This document shows, piece by piece, positions 44,031-57,000 of a stretch of 64,000 nt of DNA. A program made the translations under genes and the position numbers. Position 1 is the stretch's first letter. Every line of letters starts with the position of its first letter. Below the pieces are notes generated by a model, which saw nothing but the letters and a program-made list of their open reading frames with translations, was not told the DNA's origin and searched no databases. The DNA is from Microcyclospora pomicola. Lineage: Eukaryota > Ascomycota > Dothideomycetes > Capnodiales. The stretch spans positions 248,001-312,000 of the forward strand of contig NHNY01000010.1 of NCBI GenBank assembly GCA_002786065.1. Reading direction: 5' to 3'.

Positions 44031-45416
44031 CTAGTCTCGACGATAGATCCCCGCACCCCAGCATAACCTCAGTAATGCCAACCCTATAGCCATGCCTAAG
44101 CTGTCTTTTATCACGTTGAGCTTGCTACCCTTCACCTCCTTCCAACCTATGGGCACTTCGACCATAGGAATATCGGCTGATTCGGCAAGCATGAGCATTT
44201 CCACGTCGAAAATCCAACCTTCGCTATGCATATAGGGGATGATGTATGGCAACGAAGGTCGTGAGAACAGCTTGAAGCCACATTGCGTGTCCCGAATATT
44301 CGAGGTTCGTTTTGTTGTAAGCGTCCAGATCAGCAGATGGAATCCTCGCATCAACAGGTTGCGCAGAGCGGAACGCTACGACACATTAGTGATTGTCTCG
44401 AACTGAAGGACTGAGCAGTCTCGAACTTACCTTCACAACAGCTTCAGTGCCAACCATGTGAGCCCGCGAGCCGATACCCACAGCACGACCAAGATTGTCC
44501 TTGTTCTTCTCACAACCCATCACCAAAGCACCAAGGTCACTGAAGCGGCTCGCGCCATCTGCATCCGCAAACACCACGTATGTGCCTCGTGCGTGTCTCA
44601 TGCCATGTGTGACTGCACCACCCTTCCCGCGGTTCTGTTCTAGCTGCACGACCCGAATAGCTCCTGGCGGTATACTGACAGGGACCGAGGTGCCGCGCGT
44701 GAGGCCTTGTGCAGATGATGAATGGCTTCCCAACTGATGTGTTCGTGCAAATTTCAATGCCGTTTCCACGGTCTTGTCTTTGCTACCATCACTAACGATG
44801 ATGATCTCCCATCCTCTTCGTGGATCGCCTTGCGAACCATTGGCTTGAAGCTTCCCATCACTACTGCTCTTGCTTCTCGTCCCATGGTGTCCGTACTGTG
44901 CTTGCAGATACTCCACGGCCTCCTCCAGCATAATCCCCAATCGATCTTCTTCGTTGTATGCCGGAACTATGAGTGACATGAAGCACTCAGCAGGTACAAT
45001 CTCATGGAGTTCATCGCGCGACACTCGGCCATTCCGAGCCAGTTTCTGGAGCGCTGCGAACCGATCGAACCAGCAGGGTAATGGTACTGGTCTAGAGATC
45101 GATCCGTCCGCCGTTATGGTCAAGAACTGCTTCTCGGAGGGCGTAGGCGCTCTTGGGGTCGGGGCCACTAGGTACAAGGCGAAGTATGACTATCGTTCAC
45201 GAAAGACCTGTTAGCAATCTGGTTCCAATGCCTGCGGTAACAACATTCATGCTTGCGAAAGTAGCAGGCAATGAGACGAATTGGGAGATGGAATACCAGA
45301 ACTATGAAACCAGCGAGACCAGTCACAACTACCGCCGCCCACGTCCATATCGAGAACGCTGATAATATGTCGAGCAGAGTCCATGCGCTTTGCGGGATTG
45401 AGTCCGCGGAGTCCAT
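44031..45416 (-). CDS. ALG5: Dolichyl-phosphate beta-glucosyltransferase
   Basis: ER enzyme that makes dolichyl-phosphate-glucose for the last steps of the N-glycan precursor. Three exons (45416-45297, 45189-44431, 44375-44031), 407 residues. An N-terminal membrane anchor (WTWAAVVVTGLAGFIVL) precedes the GT2 domain: SLIVPAYNEEDRLGIML, IIIVSDGSKDKTVETAL, LEQNRGKGGAVTHGM, and the metal-binding VFADADGASRFSDL. Then come IRDTQCGFKLFSR and EGWIFDVEMLMLAE, all standard for Alg5. A Ser-rich insertion (RSKSSSDGKLQANGSQGD) lengthens the fungal protein. Intron 1 (107 nt, donor GTATTC) is the least certain splice; intron 2 is clear. Confidence 0.9.
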
Positions 45417-45923
45417 GTCAAATGAAATAATTTACCCAACAAGAGCTCTGGGCCCGCGCAAAAGAAGAAGATGCTGGAGCAGGGCCATACAACCGTCGTC
45501 TTGAAGATTGACGACGGCTTGCGTGTAAGCCAGAGGTTTACGAGCCCGTTTCGTGAAAAGGCCACGCAATATGTTACCTCAAATGAGGATTGACGTCCGG
45601 AACGTGAGAAATGGTCACGTGGAGCACTACTTGAGGTCGCAATCGAATTCTCCGACCACATGATGAACAGCTGAACTCTACTTGATCGATGTCTGATCTA
45701 ATGCAAGCCACTTCCCGTCTCTTGATATTTCTCTGATCCCTCGCAATGAGTTTTGTGAGATTATGCCAAAGTGCAGACCAGGTCGTGCCTATTAGCAGTC
45801 ACGCTTGACCTTGTTCCGAGGACATACAAATGCCAGCACGATAGAATTCCGCAAAGAATGCCATCAATCTTTTTGGAGACACACGGACGCGAGACTTTGA
45901 TGTGCGCAATTGCTTGCATAGTA
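45417..45923. other. ALG5 promoter / kinase 3' region
   Basis: 507 bp between tandem minus-strand genes; no gene seen. Confidence 0.45.
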
Positions 45924-47890
45924 TCATCTTTCACCGACCCAACCGTCCTTGTAGAGAACATTTGGAGCTGAACATTTCACAACGTCGCGCTTGTTCTTCG
46001 GCTGATATTTCAAAGGCTCTTTCCTGGTCTCATTGCTCCTGACATGACCGTCGATGCAAGTAAACAAGTCTTCAATTTCAATACGATGCTGGGGTGTGTG
46101 GTGCAGACATTCCCTGACGAGACTGACTAGGGCATCAGAATATGTTTGCAGCGCGAACGGGGACTCGTCGATCGAGCGGCTCTCGTTAGTCAAGCGGAAC
46201 TCCATCATCTCCGAATAATCAAGACTCATGACACCAAGTAGGACCCGACCGATCGACCATACATTGGCAGGTGAGCCAATGGGTTCCTCTCCCATCGAGA
46301 TCCCTCGATGTTCCGGTGCCCTCCAGCCAGGTGTCCCGCGACATCGTAATCGTGTCGGATTGAGCCGGAGTGAGGAATGCGCCATGGCACTGAGACCCCA
46401 ATCAGCCAACTAAGAATAATGCCCAAGTCAGTATAAGCTATGAAGTTGGCAGAAGCTACTGACCTTGATTTCTGGAAGATCAGGCCATTCTGTTCCCACG
46501 TCTCCAATGTTGCCGAGGAACACTGTTTCATGATCAGTAAGTATTACGCCAAAGCTACTGCCACATCCATTTCTTACCATTATTGGGTTTGATATCGAGG
46601 TGTAATACGCAATTCTCGCGGTCCCATAGCGAAGTATAGCCGCGTCCTGGTAGGGCACCATTTTTCATAAAACACCCCGTTTCGGCAAGTGCTAGAAAGA
46701 GCGCCCAGCAGAACCTTTCTGCGATTGGTACACGCCTGTCGACTGCGGTTGTGGAGTTATTGAGTTTCTCTTCCACATGATGTCTCTTTATCACGTCCTG
46801 CAAACTACCATGCGGCAAGAAAGGCATATATACTGGCAGCAAAACATATCAGCATTTGGGTCATTGAACGAACAGTCGATTCAGCAACTTACAGCGATAG
46901 AGACGGCGTTCTGTGATGACGACAAAGGATCTCAGGGGCACGACACTACGTCCCTGGCTGACACTCGTCATCAAGCCTTGAATGTGTGCTTCGACGGGGA
47001 TCTTGGCCGGTTGGGCACCTTCATACCATGTACTGGATTGGGCCCACGCTTTGGCTCTCATGTACACATCTTTGATGACCATTCTCTGGTGTTCTGTTGT
47101 CAGCAGCAACTCAGTCAAGACCACACGATGCATTGCTTGCGTGACGAACCTCGACGATTTTGCCATTCTCGTCCATTCGGAACCAGACTCCGGCATTTCC
47201 AAAGCCTCCTTGGCCGACCGAGCACTCGTAGAACCAAGAACCCTCTATCCCTGCCAGTTGGGCTGTTGGTCCGAGCTCCCGGATACTCTCGCTGGTGCTG
47301 GCCATGAACTTTTTCAACATCCGCTTGAGGTTCAGACGGTAATGGGGCACGATGTGCAGGAATTGTTGCTGGTCCCATCTCATATCCGCCAAAGCGTCCA
47401 GCCTCATCTGACTGATGTTATCCTCGTGGCCGGGACAGGCGACTGTGGCCTCGGCTCCAAATGCCTGCCATGCTCTATCGAAAGCAATCGTCTCGTAATA
47501 CTCTGCCGTGGTCTGGAGGCGTTCCAAAAGCTCTTGCATGGAACAGAACGTATTCATGTCCGGAAACTTATCCGCAAAATCGATGTCAAATTCGGCCAAG
47601 GCCATGAGCCTTTGAGAGAAGTGATGGATTTTGAGGTAGATCTCTCGCCCGTTTGCTTGAGTCATTGCGAAATCACGCAGTCCTTTGAGAAGGTCGTGCC
47701 AGGCGGTATTCAAGATTGAAAGTATCTCGCCACGTACGGTCTCTGGTACCAACGGAGCAGGTTGCCACGAGTCGTATCTATCTTGCGTTTCGACGTCTGC
47801 TGAGACTACTTGTCAGGATGTGTGATGTCCTTCGCCTCTTTCCAGGAGCGACGGTCCGGACAACTTACCTCTCAGCGTAGTCATCGCCAT
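45924..47890 (-). CDS. Serine/threonine protein kinase-like protein, fungal type
   Basis: Six exons (47890-47869, 47805-47150, 47085-46893, 46832-46578, 46522-46464, 46409-45924), all introns 54-64 nt, 556 residues. About 200 residues of helical sequence of unknown type come first. The kinase domain has a Gly loop VGQGGFGNAGVW (about 207), VIK lysine in RMVIKDVY (about 231), catalytic loop VLHLDIKPNN (about 370), DWG instead of DFG (LADWGLS), and GWRAPE. The key Lys, Asp and Asn residues are kept, so activity is plausible; DWG occurs in some active fungal kinases. The splices were chosen to keep these motifs in frame and all fit GT-AG. Substrate and pathway unknown. Confidence 0.82.
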
Positions 47891-48746
47891 GTCTATGTTG
47901 CTTTCGGCTATCTTCGTGGGCCGGGATTTCTGGTGGGCCAAGCAAGAAGTGTGCGATAGACAAGTCTAGTGATCAACGCGTGGGACTTTAGTGACTCTCT
48001 GAATGTGGTCTCAAAGCATGTAGGGTCGCCGTCAACTTCAACGCGTGCGCTTTTGACTGACCTAGTAACACTACCTCGGGCGCCATGGCCATTGTTTCGT
48101 GCCCAACATAAAGAGCAATCACACTACGAAACCTGTGTTGCTAGCTCAGGGCGTTTCTTATGGCATCGCTAACGTTAAATGAGCGCTGCATGTATCCCAT
48201 ACAACCCCTTCCAGGGAAGGGGCAGCATATCCACGGTCGCGCATCATTCCGATCTTGATCCTAAATGTAACAAGCAGCAGAAGCTTATGATGATCTTGTT
48301 CGTAGTGCAGTCTTTACTCTTTCATTCAAGCTTGCAAGCACATGAATAGCCACGTTGTTCTCCGAAGAGCATCAAAGGGACAAGGTGAAGTCGCCGACGG
48401 CCGAGCAGCCACGGGCTGGGCTCCACCTTGTGCCGACGAAGCGGCCGACAGCGTAAAATTCTGTCATTCAGCTTGCATGATTCATGAGAGGAAGCGCCAT
48501 TCGCCCTACCGACGTGGCCGTCACCGGCCTGGCGCTGACCTTCTCGAAATATACTGGCTCGCATGCACTCTGATAACATGGCGACTAATTGATAAGTACC
48601 GTAGAGCTTTCCCTCCCCGCCGTCCACATCTCTGCGTTTTCTTGCTTTTCTTCCCCAACTCTCCACATCTATATGCTATACGCCGCTTATCAGGCGAAAG
48701 CTGTGGACAACAATAACATCACCATCTCATACCTCATCCGTGGCGT
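47891..48746. promoter_or_regulatory. Divergent promoter, kinase / MFS carrier
   Basis: 856 bp between divergent starts. A pyrimidine-rich stretch (about 48600-48670) precedes the + strand gene. No specific site identified. Confidence 0.45.
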
Positions 48747-50325
48747 ATGCGAACAAGCTCCAACGGCAGCACGCCAGGACTAACACAACACGACGACGAG
48801 GTTTACACACCTCCAGTGTCATACTCCAACCTCGCACTTTTCACCGCAGACGTGGAGAAGCCATGCCTTGCTTCCCGATCTCCGGAGCCCGCTTCCCAGG
48901 CCTGTGCTGCTCGCACTTCGTGTGAAGGCCAACAGAATGCATCTTCTCATGAGGGAAGCGTAAAGCACTTTAGCAGCGACAGTGATGTCGAGGCAGCGCA
49001 ACCATCCATCAGCGAGAAGGATGGAGTGACCTATCCTGAAGGCGGCCGAGAAGGTTGGCTGGTCGTTCTGGGATCCTTCGCTGGCATGCTTGCCTCCTTC
49101 GGCTACATGAACACGTAAGGCTTGACAGTCCGATGGTAAAATCTGCGCGAAGCTGACAAGAGTCTGCAGCATTGGAATCTACGAGGCCTATCTGACAACC
49201 CACCAGCTGTCCGATACAAACCCCAGCAGTCTAGGATGGATTTTCAGCGTCTACATCTTCCTGTCCTTCGGGTGTTGTCTGTCCTGGGGCCCAATCTTCG
49301 ACGCAAAAGGTCCTCGGATCTTGGTGCTCGTCGGAAGCATCTTGCTGATGTTTAGCATCATGCTGCTTGGCGTTTGCACGCAATACTGGCATTTCATGCT
49401 TGTGTTCGGAGTCCTGGGAGGTGTTGGCACATCGCTCATCTTCACGCCCTCTATCTCAGCTATCGGTCACTTCTTCAACAAGAAACGTGCCAACGCCACT
49501 GGACTGGCTGCCACTGGAGGCAGCGTGGGAGGCGTGATCTTCCCGCTGATGCTGCAAAGTTTGTTCCCCAAGGTCGGCTGGGGATGGGCGACGAGAGTCC
49601 AGGGCTTCATCTTCTTGCTGCTTCTCATTGTCGCAAACTTGCTGATCCGGTCCCGACTGCCCCCAGCTCCAGGCGGTAGCATCCTGCCAGATTTCAAGAT
49701 CTTCCGCCAGCCAGCGTTCGCACTTGTGACTGCTGGAACCTACTTCCTTGAGTGGGGTCTCTTCATTCCAATCACGTACTTGAACACCTACGCCTTGCAT
49801 TCGGGAGCCATCGACACCACCTTTGCATACCAGATCATCGCGATCTTCAATGCAGGCTCATGTCTCGGTCGGTGGGCACCTGGTTGGGTAGCGGACAAGG
49901 CTGGACGCTTCAACACGATGATTGTCACTGTCTTCCTCTGCATGAGCAGCACTCTCGGTCTCTGGCTGCCCGCGACTGTCCTCTCCAACGATACCGAGAC
50001 TAGCAAATCTGTCATCGTCGGCTTGACCGTGGCTTACTGCGTCGTCATGGGCTTCGCGTCCGGCAGTAACATCAGCCTGACCCCGGTCTGTGTCGGCATG
50101 CTCTGCGACACGAACGAGTATGGACGCTACTACGCGACCTGCTACACCATCGTCAGCTTCGGCACCCTGACCGGAGTGCCAATCGCCGGCGCTATCATCC
50201 AGGCCTGCGGTGGTGCGTACTGGGGCGTGGCCGTCTTCACAGGCTTGTGCTACGTCGGTGCATTCGCGTGCTTCGGCACGGTCAGGGTGATGAAGGCTGG
50301 ATGGAAGATCAACACCATTTACTAA
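48747..50325 (+). CDS. MFS monocarboxylate-porter-type transporter
   Basis: Two exons (48747-49114, 49170-50325) with a 55-nt intron, 507 residues. A hydrophilic N-terminus of about 100 residues precedes twelve membrane segments. The MCT-type entry [20 protein letters not shown] opens the membrane part. Others are [42 protein letters not shown]-like loops, [20 protein letters not shown] and [14 protein letters not shown]. Fungal members (MCH type) carry carboxylates, riboflavin or secondary metabolites, and the substrate here cannot be read from sequence. The intron interrupts the first membrane helix region, a common place in this family. Confidence 0.9.
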
Positions 50326-50665
50326 GCCCGCACATGTGCAAGCTAGTGAGCGCTGTCGAATGGCGATGCCAAAGCACTGGGGTTTCCCGATGTGCTACGA
50401 ATGTTATTTGATTTATGATATTTTCCTGCGATGTTTCACGCGTTGATCTACAGTCTCTACCGACATCTACGATGATTTACGTGACACTCACAGGATTCAT
50501 GAAGCGCTTGAGCAGGAGGAGGAGGAGGAGGAGGAGGAGGAGAGAAGGTTATCTTATTCCGAGTATAGCACAAACAAATGGAGAGTCATCAATCCCCCAA
50601 GTCAATGTCGGCCCAACGTGACACCAACATGATGCCAATAGCTACCGTAACCAACATGCAATCCC
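50326..50665. other. Convergent 3' region with AGG microsatellite
   Basis: 340 bp between two 3' ends; holds the microsatellite listed next. Confidence 0.5.
50514..50540. repeat. (AGG)9 microsatellite
   Basis: Nine perfect AGG units followed by AGAGAAGG, in the space between two convergent genes. Likely length-variable between strains. Confidence 0.95.
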
Positions 50666-51801
50666 CTAGACTCCTGATGAAGCGTGCTTCAGCAATCCCA
50701 AGATCTCGCGCATCACAGCCGTGTTGGCATGCTGCGCCGCCATCTGCTGCTTGCTCGTTTCGCTGATCTCCTGCCGCAGCAGTCGGATCTCTGTGATCCA
50801 TTCGGCCCTTTCGGCGGGCTCGATGATGCTGTCGTGTCGTCTGCTGGCTTGGGTCGCGCTCTGTGGCTGTTGAGGCGGTAGCTCTTGATGCGGTTGCGCG
50901 TCCTTCTGAGGGTCTGGCGTGTCGTGCTGTTGTACCTCGCCATCTTGCTCCAGGGTCGCTTGCTGCTGAAAGTCGTCGTTTTGGGTAGAGAACGCTGGCG
51001 CCGTCTGCTCTCGAATCAGGTGCTCCCGCACTGGGACCTCGCGCCCCATTCCTGCTTGCGCCATGTGCACGATCACTTCTTCCTCCGTGTCTGGCTCTCC
51101 ACGCTGTTGCTCTTCGGTAACTTCAGCCTCATGCTCGGCATCCTGCTTCTCCAGCTCGCGACGCAATCGTGCTAGAACCTCCTCTCTGCCTTCCGCCATC
51201 TTTAACTCGGCGTGAATGTGTTCGTTCAGCGCGTTCCACAGCTGCAAGATGCACCCATGCTTGCGCACATCGTAGCGCCCAGCTCGCAAGGCATCGTGAG
51301 CATGCTGCAATTGTCGTTCGAACGAGCGTGATTTGTGGTCGTTAGAGATCTCAACGGGTGGATGTCAATGAGTGTGCTGTGCATATAGGCTAGGAGGAAG
51401 GTGGATGTTCTTACCCAGATACATTCTTTATCTCGTTCGACACAGGGTATGCATGAGTCAGGATGTTCGCTGCTTGGCTTGCATTCGATGGCCTTGTGAT
51501 CGGCGAGCAGCGCTTCACCTTGCCACCGTAGGCACCTGAGACAGGAGCGAGAAGGGGGAAAGGTAGTGCTGACGGGTGGTCCACGACCGTCGCCGTAGTT
51601 GTTGTTGCCACCTGCGGAAGGCTCTAACTGAAGCTCCAGCTCTGGACTAGTGAGCGGGATGGACATGCAGTTGAAGTGTGGTGAGTCTCGGGCATACACC
51701 GAGAGCCGCCCCTGAGGCGACAAGCGGCGTCTTCGAGAGCGGTCAGGTGGCTGATTGTCGTCGTTACCACTGCTACGGTGGCGCTTCCGTTGCGTACGCA
51801 T
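50666..51801 (-). CDS. Zn2Cys6-like cysteine-cluster protein with glutamine-rich tail
   Basis: Two exons (51801-51415, 51349-50666), 356 residues. Basic start MRTQRKRHRSS. Residues about 85-129 hold six cysteines spaced CxxC-x16-C-x9-C-x2-C-x6-C (RSCLRCLRWQGE, CKPSSEHPDSCIPC, KECIW). This resembles a fungal Zn2Cys6 cluster but with a first loop far longer than the usual six residues. The second exon is helical and Glu-rich (HIHAELKMAEGREEVLARLR), then Gln/Pro-rich (HQELPPQQPQSATQ), and ends in a probable coiled coil (EWITEIRLLRQEISE). The intron acceptor is a less common GAG (51350), chosen because it gives SNDHKSRSFERQLQHAHDAL in frame. Possibly a DNA-binding regulator; no fungal_trans domain is seen. 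Confidence 0.68.
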
Positions 51802-54015
51802 CCTGTCCCAATGTCAGCACGGTGCTTTGTATACCCGACCCTTCGTAGCGCTACCTGGTCTTCACGGTCGCCGGTAATGCTGTATCTTGCTCATACGACT
51901 GCTGCTGCTGGCATTGCCATCGTGCGGGTGGTTCTCAAGGGTGACGAGACCTTGCAGAGTATGTCCTGCGTTGTGTGAATGAAGCAGACACGGAGAGGGG
52001 CGAATGTGAAGTGGTCGTCCTGCCTGCATACCGACGAACCCATTTTCACATGCTGGAATACACGCTAGCGTCTCCTCAAGAAGTGAAGTCAAGTTCAGGT
52101 CAATACCAGAACAGAGTGTAAGTATGACACTCAGAGGAGAATGAGCGTAGGGACAATGCAGACATCATGAGGATGTGATCGATACAGCACGATTCCGCCC
52201 GCCGGAACATATCTCATTCAACATGAGAAGGCGACAATGCGCGGAGTCAACGGACTGCTTTGACGATGAACCCGCCATTGAGCTGGACTTACGATGCAAT
52301 GAGCTTTCCAGAACTCATCTTCAGATGACTTGTGGTCCAACCTGCATCGTAATTGTTCACGACTGAAATCTTCTCGAGGCCCCGACTCATCACTCTTGCA
52401 GGGAAACTCCAAGTAGTCCATTGGACGCAAGACATGAAGTTGTTTTGCCTGGTTAACACCCGTGAACCAAGAAGGTACAATTCAGAGTGGAGGTGCTTTG
52501 TTGTCACAGCGAAGGTCGACTGCTTCTTACCAGATCCTGGACCTCTTTCGTACAGTGATCGACTTTCACTGACTTCGGACACCCTTACAGTACCTCATTC
52601 ATCCAAAATCTGGAAGACAGCTATAACAGAAGACGTTATAGGCAGTACAGAGGACATAAGAACAGAAACAGTGGTACCCCGCAGATCACCCGTGCCAGTA
52701 GTGCTTGGATAGTTGAGTTCTGTACCTGACAGGATCGGCAGCCCGACCCTGCATCAGCTCAGCTTTTCAGCTTTACATACGAGCAGTGATGAGCGACGAG
52801 AAACGCACGCGATTTTTCCGAGGAAGAATGGTTGTTGGTCACAGGAACATACAGCCTGATAGGTCTGGAGCCATATGATCTTGCTTCCTGTTCGGCCGAC
52901 CACCGAGGATCTACTGCATACCTTACAGCGCTATCAAGTCCATCTCTGACCCCAGAGATCTCGGAGTGGGAAGACAAATGCGTATGCATGCGTGAAGATC
53001 TGCCATGTGCCAGTCGGCGCTTCGCTATGGCACGTCTGCTGCACTCGTATCTTGTACTGTATGATGCAGTTGGAAAGTACAGGATCCGAGCATCATGTTC
53101 GCAGAACGCCGTGAAACAATGCCAGGGTACCATGTCAGTTTCGGATCACTTACTACCGTCAGGCTGTTTTGTCCAGCAATCTCATAGCTTCAAAACGAGA
53201 GATGAATGTATTTCCTCCACGTTCATGATGAGACTGATCCATGACAGAAGCATTGGATGGCATGTCACGTCCAGATATGTACCAGGCACCGAACAGGTTC
53301 CATGTATTATTGGCATCCCGCGGCGCTAGCGTCATAGATCGACAAAAGTCTTTGCGGCCAAAGTGCGGAGATCAGCGCTTAGAGTTCGAATCCAATCTAC
53401 TTTATGCGGTACCCTTTCCATCCCACAACCGGCGCTCAACGGTGGCGCCCCCATGCTTGGGTGATGCTTGATGGTCGCGTGCTGGGCAGCAGACTGGAGA
53501 TAGCAGACATGAGATGCAAGTATCAGCATGTAGATGGCGGGTCGGTCCATCTGGGGTGCATCCATGACACGCACATGACAAGCCCGCTGTGTAGCCACGC
53601 TTGACGATCATAAACGAGGAAGCCTCGGCAGCCGACTCCACCGATCATCGCATCCCAATGAGGCCAGCCCAAAGCTTATCCGCCAATCCTGCCCTCCAGG
53701 GGACGCGGGGAGGCCAGGCACTCGTCTTGCCCGTTGCGGCGATGCTAACTGCCAGGCTTTGGGGGTTTGGTGTGGCGCGACTCGTATACATCCGCCAAGG
53801 GGAGCACATACACATTCCACACCCCACATATCACTCTCATCACCACTGTACGGTCCTTGAATCCTGTGTTTGCGTCTCTGCTCTCGGTGCCGCAGGAATC
53901 TGGAACGGGAAGAAATGGCCTGAGAGTGTGATCCAAGGAGATTGTCGCGGATTCATCTGCGAGGGAACTGTTCTGTCGACGCGTTCACCAACGCCGCCGC
54001 AATACCTGAGGAGCC
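51802..54015. other. Long intergenic stretch upstream of ABC transporter
   Basis: 2.2 kb between divergent starts. The best ORF (about 165 codons from 52832) has no recognisable motif and no neighbouring exon, and I do not call it. No repeat or RNA gene found. Confidence 0.5.
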
Positions 54016-57000
54016 ATGGATTCCAAGGATCGGAACTACTACTCCACACGGGCAGAGAAGGAAGTCGAGTTGGAGAAATGGAGTCCCACCGCAGAGTACC
54101 GACGAAGTTTGGATTCGATGAGCTCCGAGGAGTTGACGGCCTTGCCACGCTATGTCAAGAAGCGCCACCATTTTGAGGATGCGATCGAGGAGGAGGAGGA
54201 AGAGGAGGAGGATCCGAAAAAGGCCGGCTTTGGTAATTACTTCGTGAGTGCAATCTCGCCCATCGTACGTATCACCGACGACATCTAACGAGTCACGCAG
54301 AAAATCTTCACATACGCCGACAAATACGACCGCGCGCTGTTCATCATCGCCTTGCTGTGCGCCATCGGCTCCGGCGCAGCTCTACCGTTGATGACCATCA
54401 TCTTTGGTAAATTCACCACCAAGTTCACCAGCTTCGCCGTTGGTCAGTCGACGACGCAGGAATTCCAGGACACCTCCAACCACTTTGCCACGCTGCTGGT
54501 CTACCTCTTCCTCGGCAGGTTTTCCGTCGTCTACATCGGAAATGTCTGCATCACCATCGCTGCGTTGCGGACGGTGCGCGCGATCCGGAAGAAGTTTCTC
54601 GAGGCCACGTTGAGACAGGAAGTCTGGCATTTCGATAAACATGCCAGCGGGTCCATCGCCACCCAGGTCACGACCAGTATGTATGATCCACGCGACAACT
54701 GTAGGTATCGATGCTGACGTGACATAGATGGCAATCGAATAAACCAGGGTATCGCGGAGAAATTGACGACCGTGATCCAGGCATTGTCACTCTTCATATC
54801 TGCGTTCATCGTCGCGCTCTCAGTCCAGTGGAAACTGGCGTTGATCACCATGACCATCGTGCCTGCCATCTTCTTGGTGGCAAGTACTTGTGTCGCCATC
54901 GACGCCAAGCAAGAAGCTCGCATCGTGCGCATCTACTCGCAAGCTGCCGTGCTCGCCCAAGAAGCCATCAGCTCCATCAAGACCGTGCATGCCTTCTGGG
55001 CTCAAGACAAGATGACCGAAAAGTATGACGAGTTGCTCTCGGAAGCACATCAAGAAGCGCGAAAGAAGTCTCCCAACTTCGCCGTGGTCCTGTCGGTGCA
55101 GTACTTTCTCAGTTTGGCTGGAACCGCCTTGTCATTCTGGGAGGGCTTCCGACTGTACGAGGCTGGAGAGGTGCACGAAGTGGGAAACGTGCTCACGGTA
55201 CTTCTTTCGGTCGTGATGGGCGCCACTGCCATCTCTTCCATCGCGCCACAGATCCAGAGCATCACCAACGCCGCCGCGGCTTCATCAGAGCTGTTTGAAG
55301 TCATTGAGAAGAAGTCGTTGCTGGACCCGCTTTCCACCGAAGGCAAGCAACCCGCGACCTGCAAAGGTCGGATAGAAATCCGCGGACTGGACTTTGCTTA
55401 TCCGTCCCGACCATCGGCACAAATTCTCCACTCCTTGGATCTCTCCGTGCCTGCTGGCAAAACCACTGCCCTGGTCGGCGCATCAGGATGTGGCAAGTCG
55501 ACCTTAATCGCATTGATGGAACGGTGGTACGAGCCAGCGCAAGGTCAAATCTTACTGGATGGCATCAACCTCGCAGAATACAACACGAAATGGCTACGGA
55601 GCAACATCAGACTGGTCCAACAAGAACCCGTCCTTTTCCGTGGGACTGTGTTTGAGAACATTGCTAAAGGATTGGTGGGCGCACAGCGAGAACTGCCCGA
55701 GCAAGAACAGAGGAAGCTGGTGGAAGATGCGTGCAAGAACAGCAACGCACATGACTTTATTCGCAACCTGCCAGAAGGTTATGACACTCAGGTTGGTGAG
55801 CGGGCGTCCATGTTGAGCGGTGGTCAAAAGCAGCGAATTGCGATTGCGCGGAGCATCATCTCAGATCCGAAGATCTTGCTTCTTGACGAAGCGACTAGTG
55901 CTCTTGGTGAGTGGTCCGATTCAAGATTTGTTGCATATATGGAAGAATGCTGACCAAAAATAGACCCCCGAGCGGAGAAGATCGTCCAAGAAGCGCTGAA
56001 CCGTGTGTCGGAGAACAAGACCACGCTCGTCATCGCTCACAAACTCGCGACTGTCAAGGCCGCGGACAATATTGTCGTCATGTCATACGGCAAGGTCGTC
56101 GAGCAAGGCACACACAGGCAATTGCTCAAACGCGACGGGCAATATGCCGCACTGGTCCGAGCACAAGATCTCGGCCAAGCACAGTACGAGCCGGAGTATG
56201 AAGTCCCACAGAGACCGGGCAATCCCCGACGAAGCACACGAATGAGCAAACGACAGAGCCGGAGACAAAGTCAGCGATGGAGCTCTTTCCTGCCCGGTCA
56301 ACCCGCCGAACCTGAGGATGATGAGAAAGTCGAGCCCGAGCTTGGGACTCTCAACCTCGGCCTCTTACGCTGCATCTGGATCATGTTGGCAGAACAGAAA
56401 GATTTGTACGGCTGGTTCGCACTAGCGGTGGGCGCTTGTATCATCTGTGGTGGTGTCTATCCAGCCCAGGCTGTGCTGTTCTCTCGCCTCATTCAAGTTT
56501 TTGAGTTGACTGGCGAGGAACAAAAGAAGCAAGCCAATTTCAACGCCCTGATGCTGTTTGTCGTGTCTGTTGTCTGCTTCTTTGCATACGGCGCTATTGG
56601 ATGGGTGTGCAATGAGGTATGTATAGTTGTGATTCACCGATCTGACTCCCCCAGCTAACACTCCATCTACAGGTTGGCCAGACGGTAACACATCGGTATC
56701 GGGCGGAGATGGTCCGCCGCATGCTCCATCTCGACCAGGACTTCTTCGACCGGCCGGAAAACTCTTCGGGAGCCTTGACGTCGAAACTGTCATCTCTACC
56801 GAGTGCACTCCAAGAGCTCATGTCCGCCAGTCTGTTCTTGATCTTGATCGTCGTGATCAACCTGGTCGCGTCTGCCGCTCTTGCCATCGCCAGTGGATGG
56901 AAACTCGGCCTCGTCGTGGTGTTTGGCGGTCTGCCTTTCCTCGTCGGCGCTGGGTTCATTCGTATATCCTTGGAGATGAGGTTCGACAAGAAAGCAGGAG

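Noticed and set aside
52832-53329. 165-codon ORF in the ABC upstream region
   Set aside because: No recognisable domain, no companion exon and unremarkable composition; chance ORFs of this size are expected here.
53345-53410. tRNA-like T-loop GTTCGAATCC
   Set aside because: The flanking bases do not form a T stem, and no matching D arm, anticodon arm or acceptor stem was found around it.
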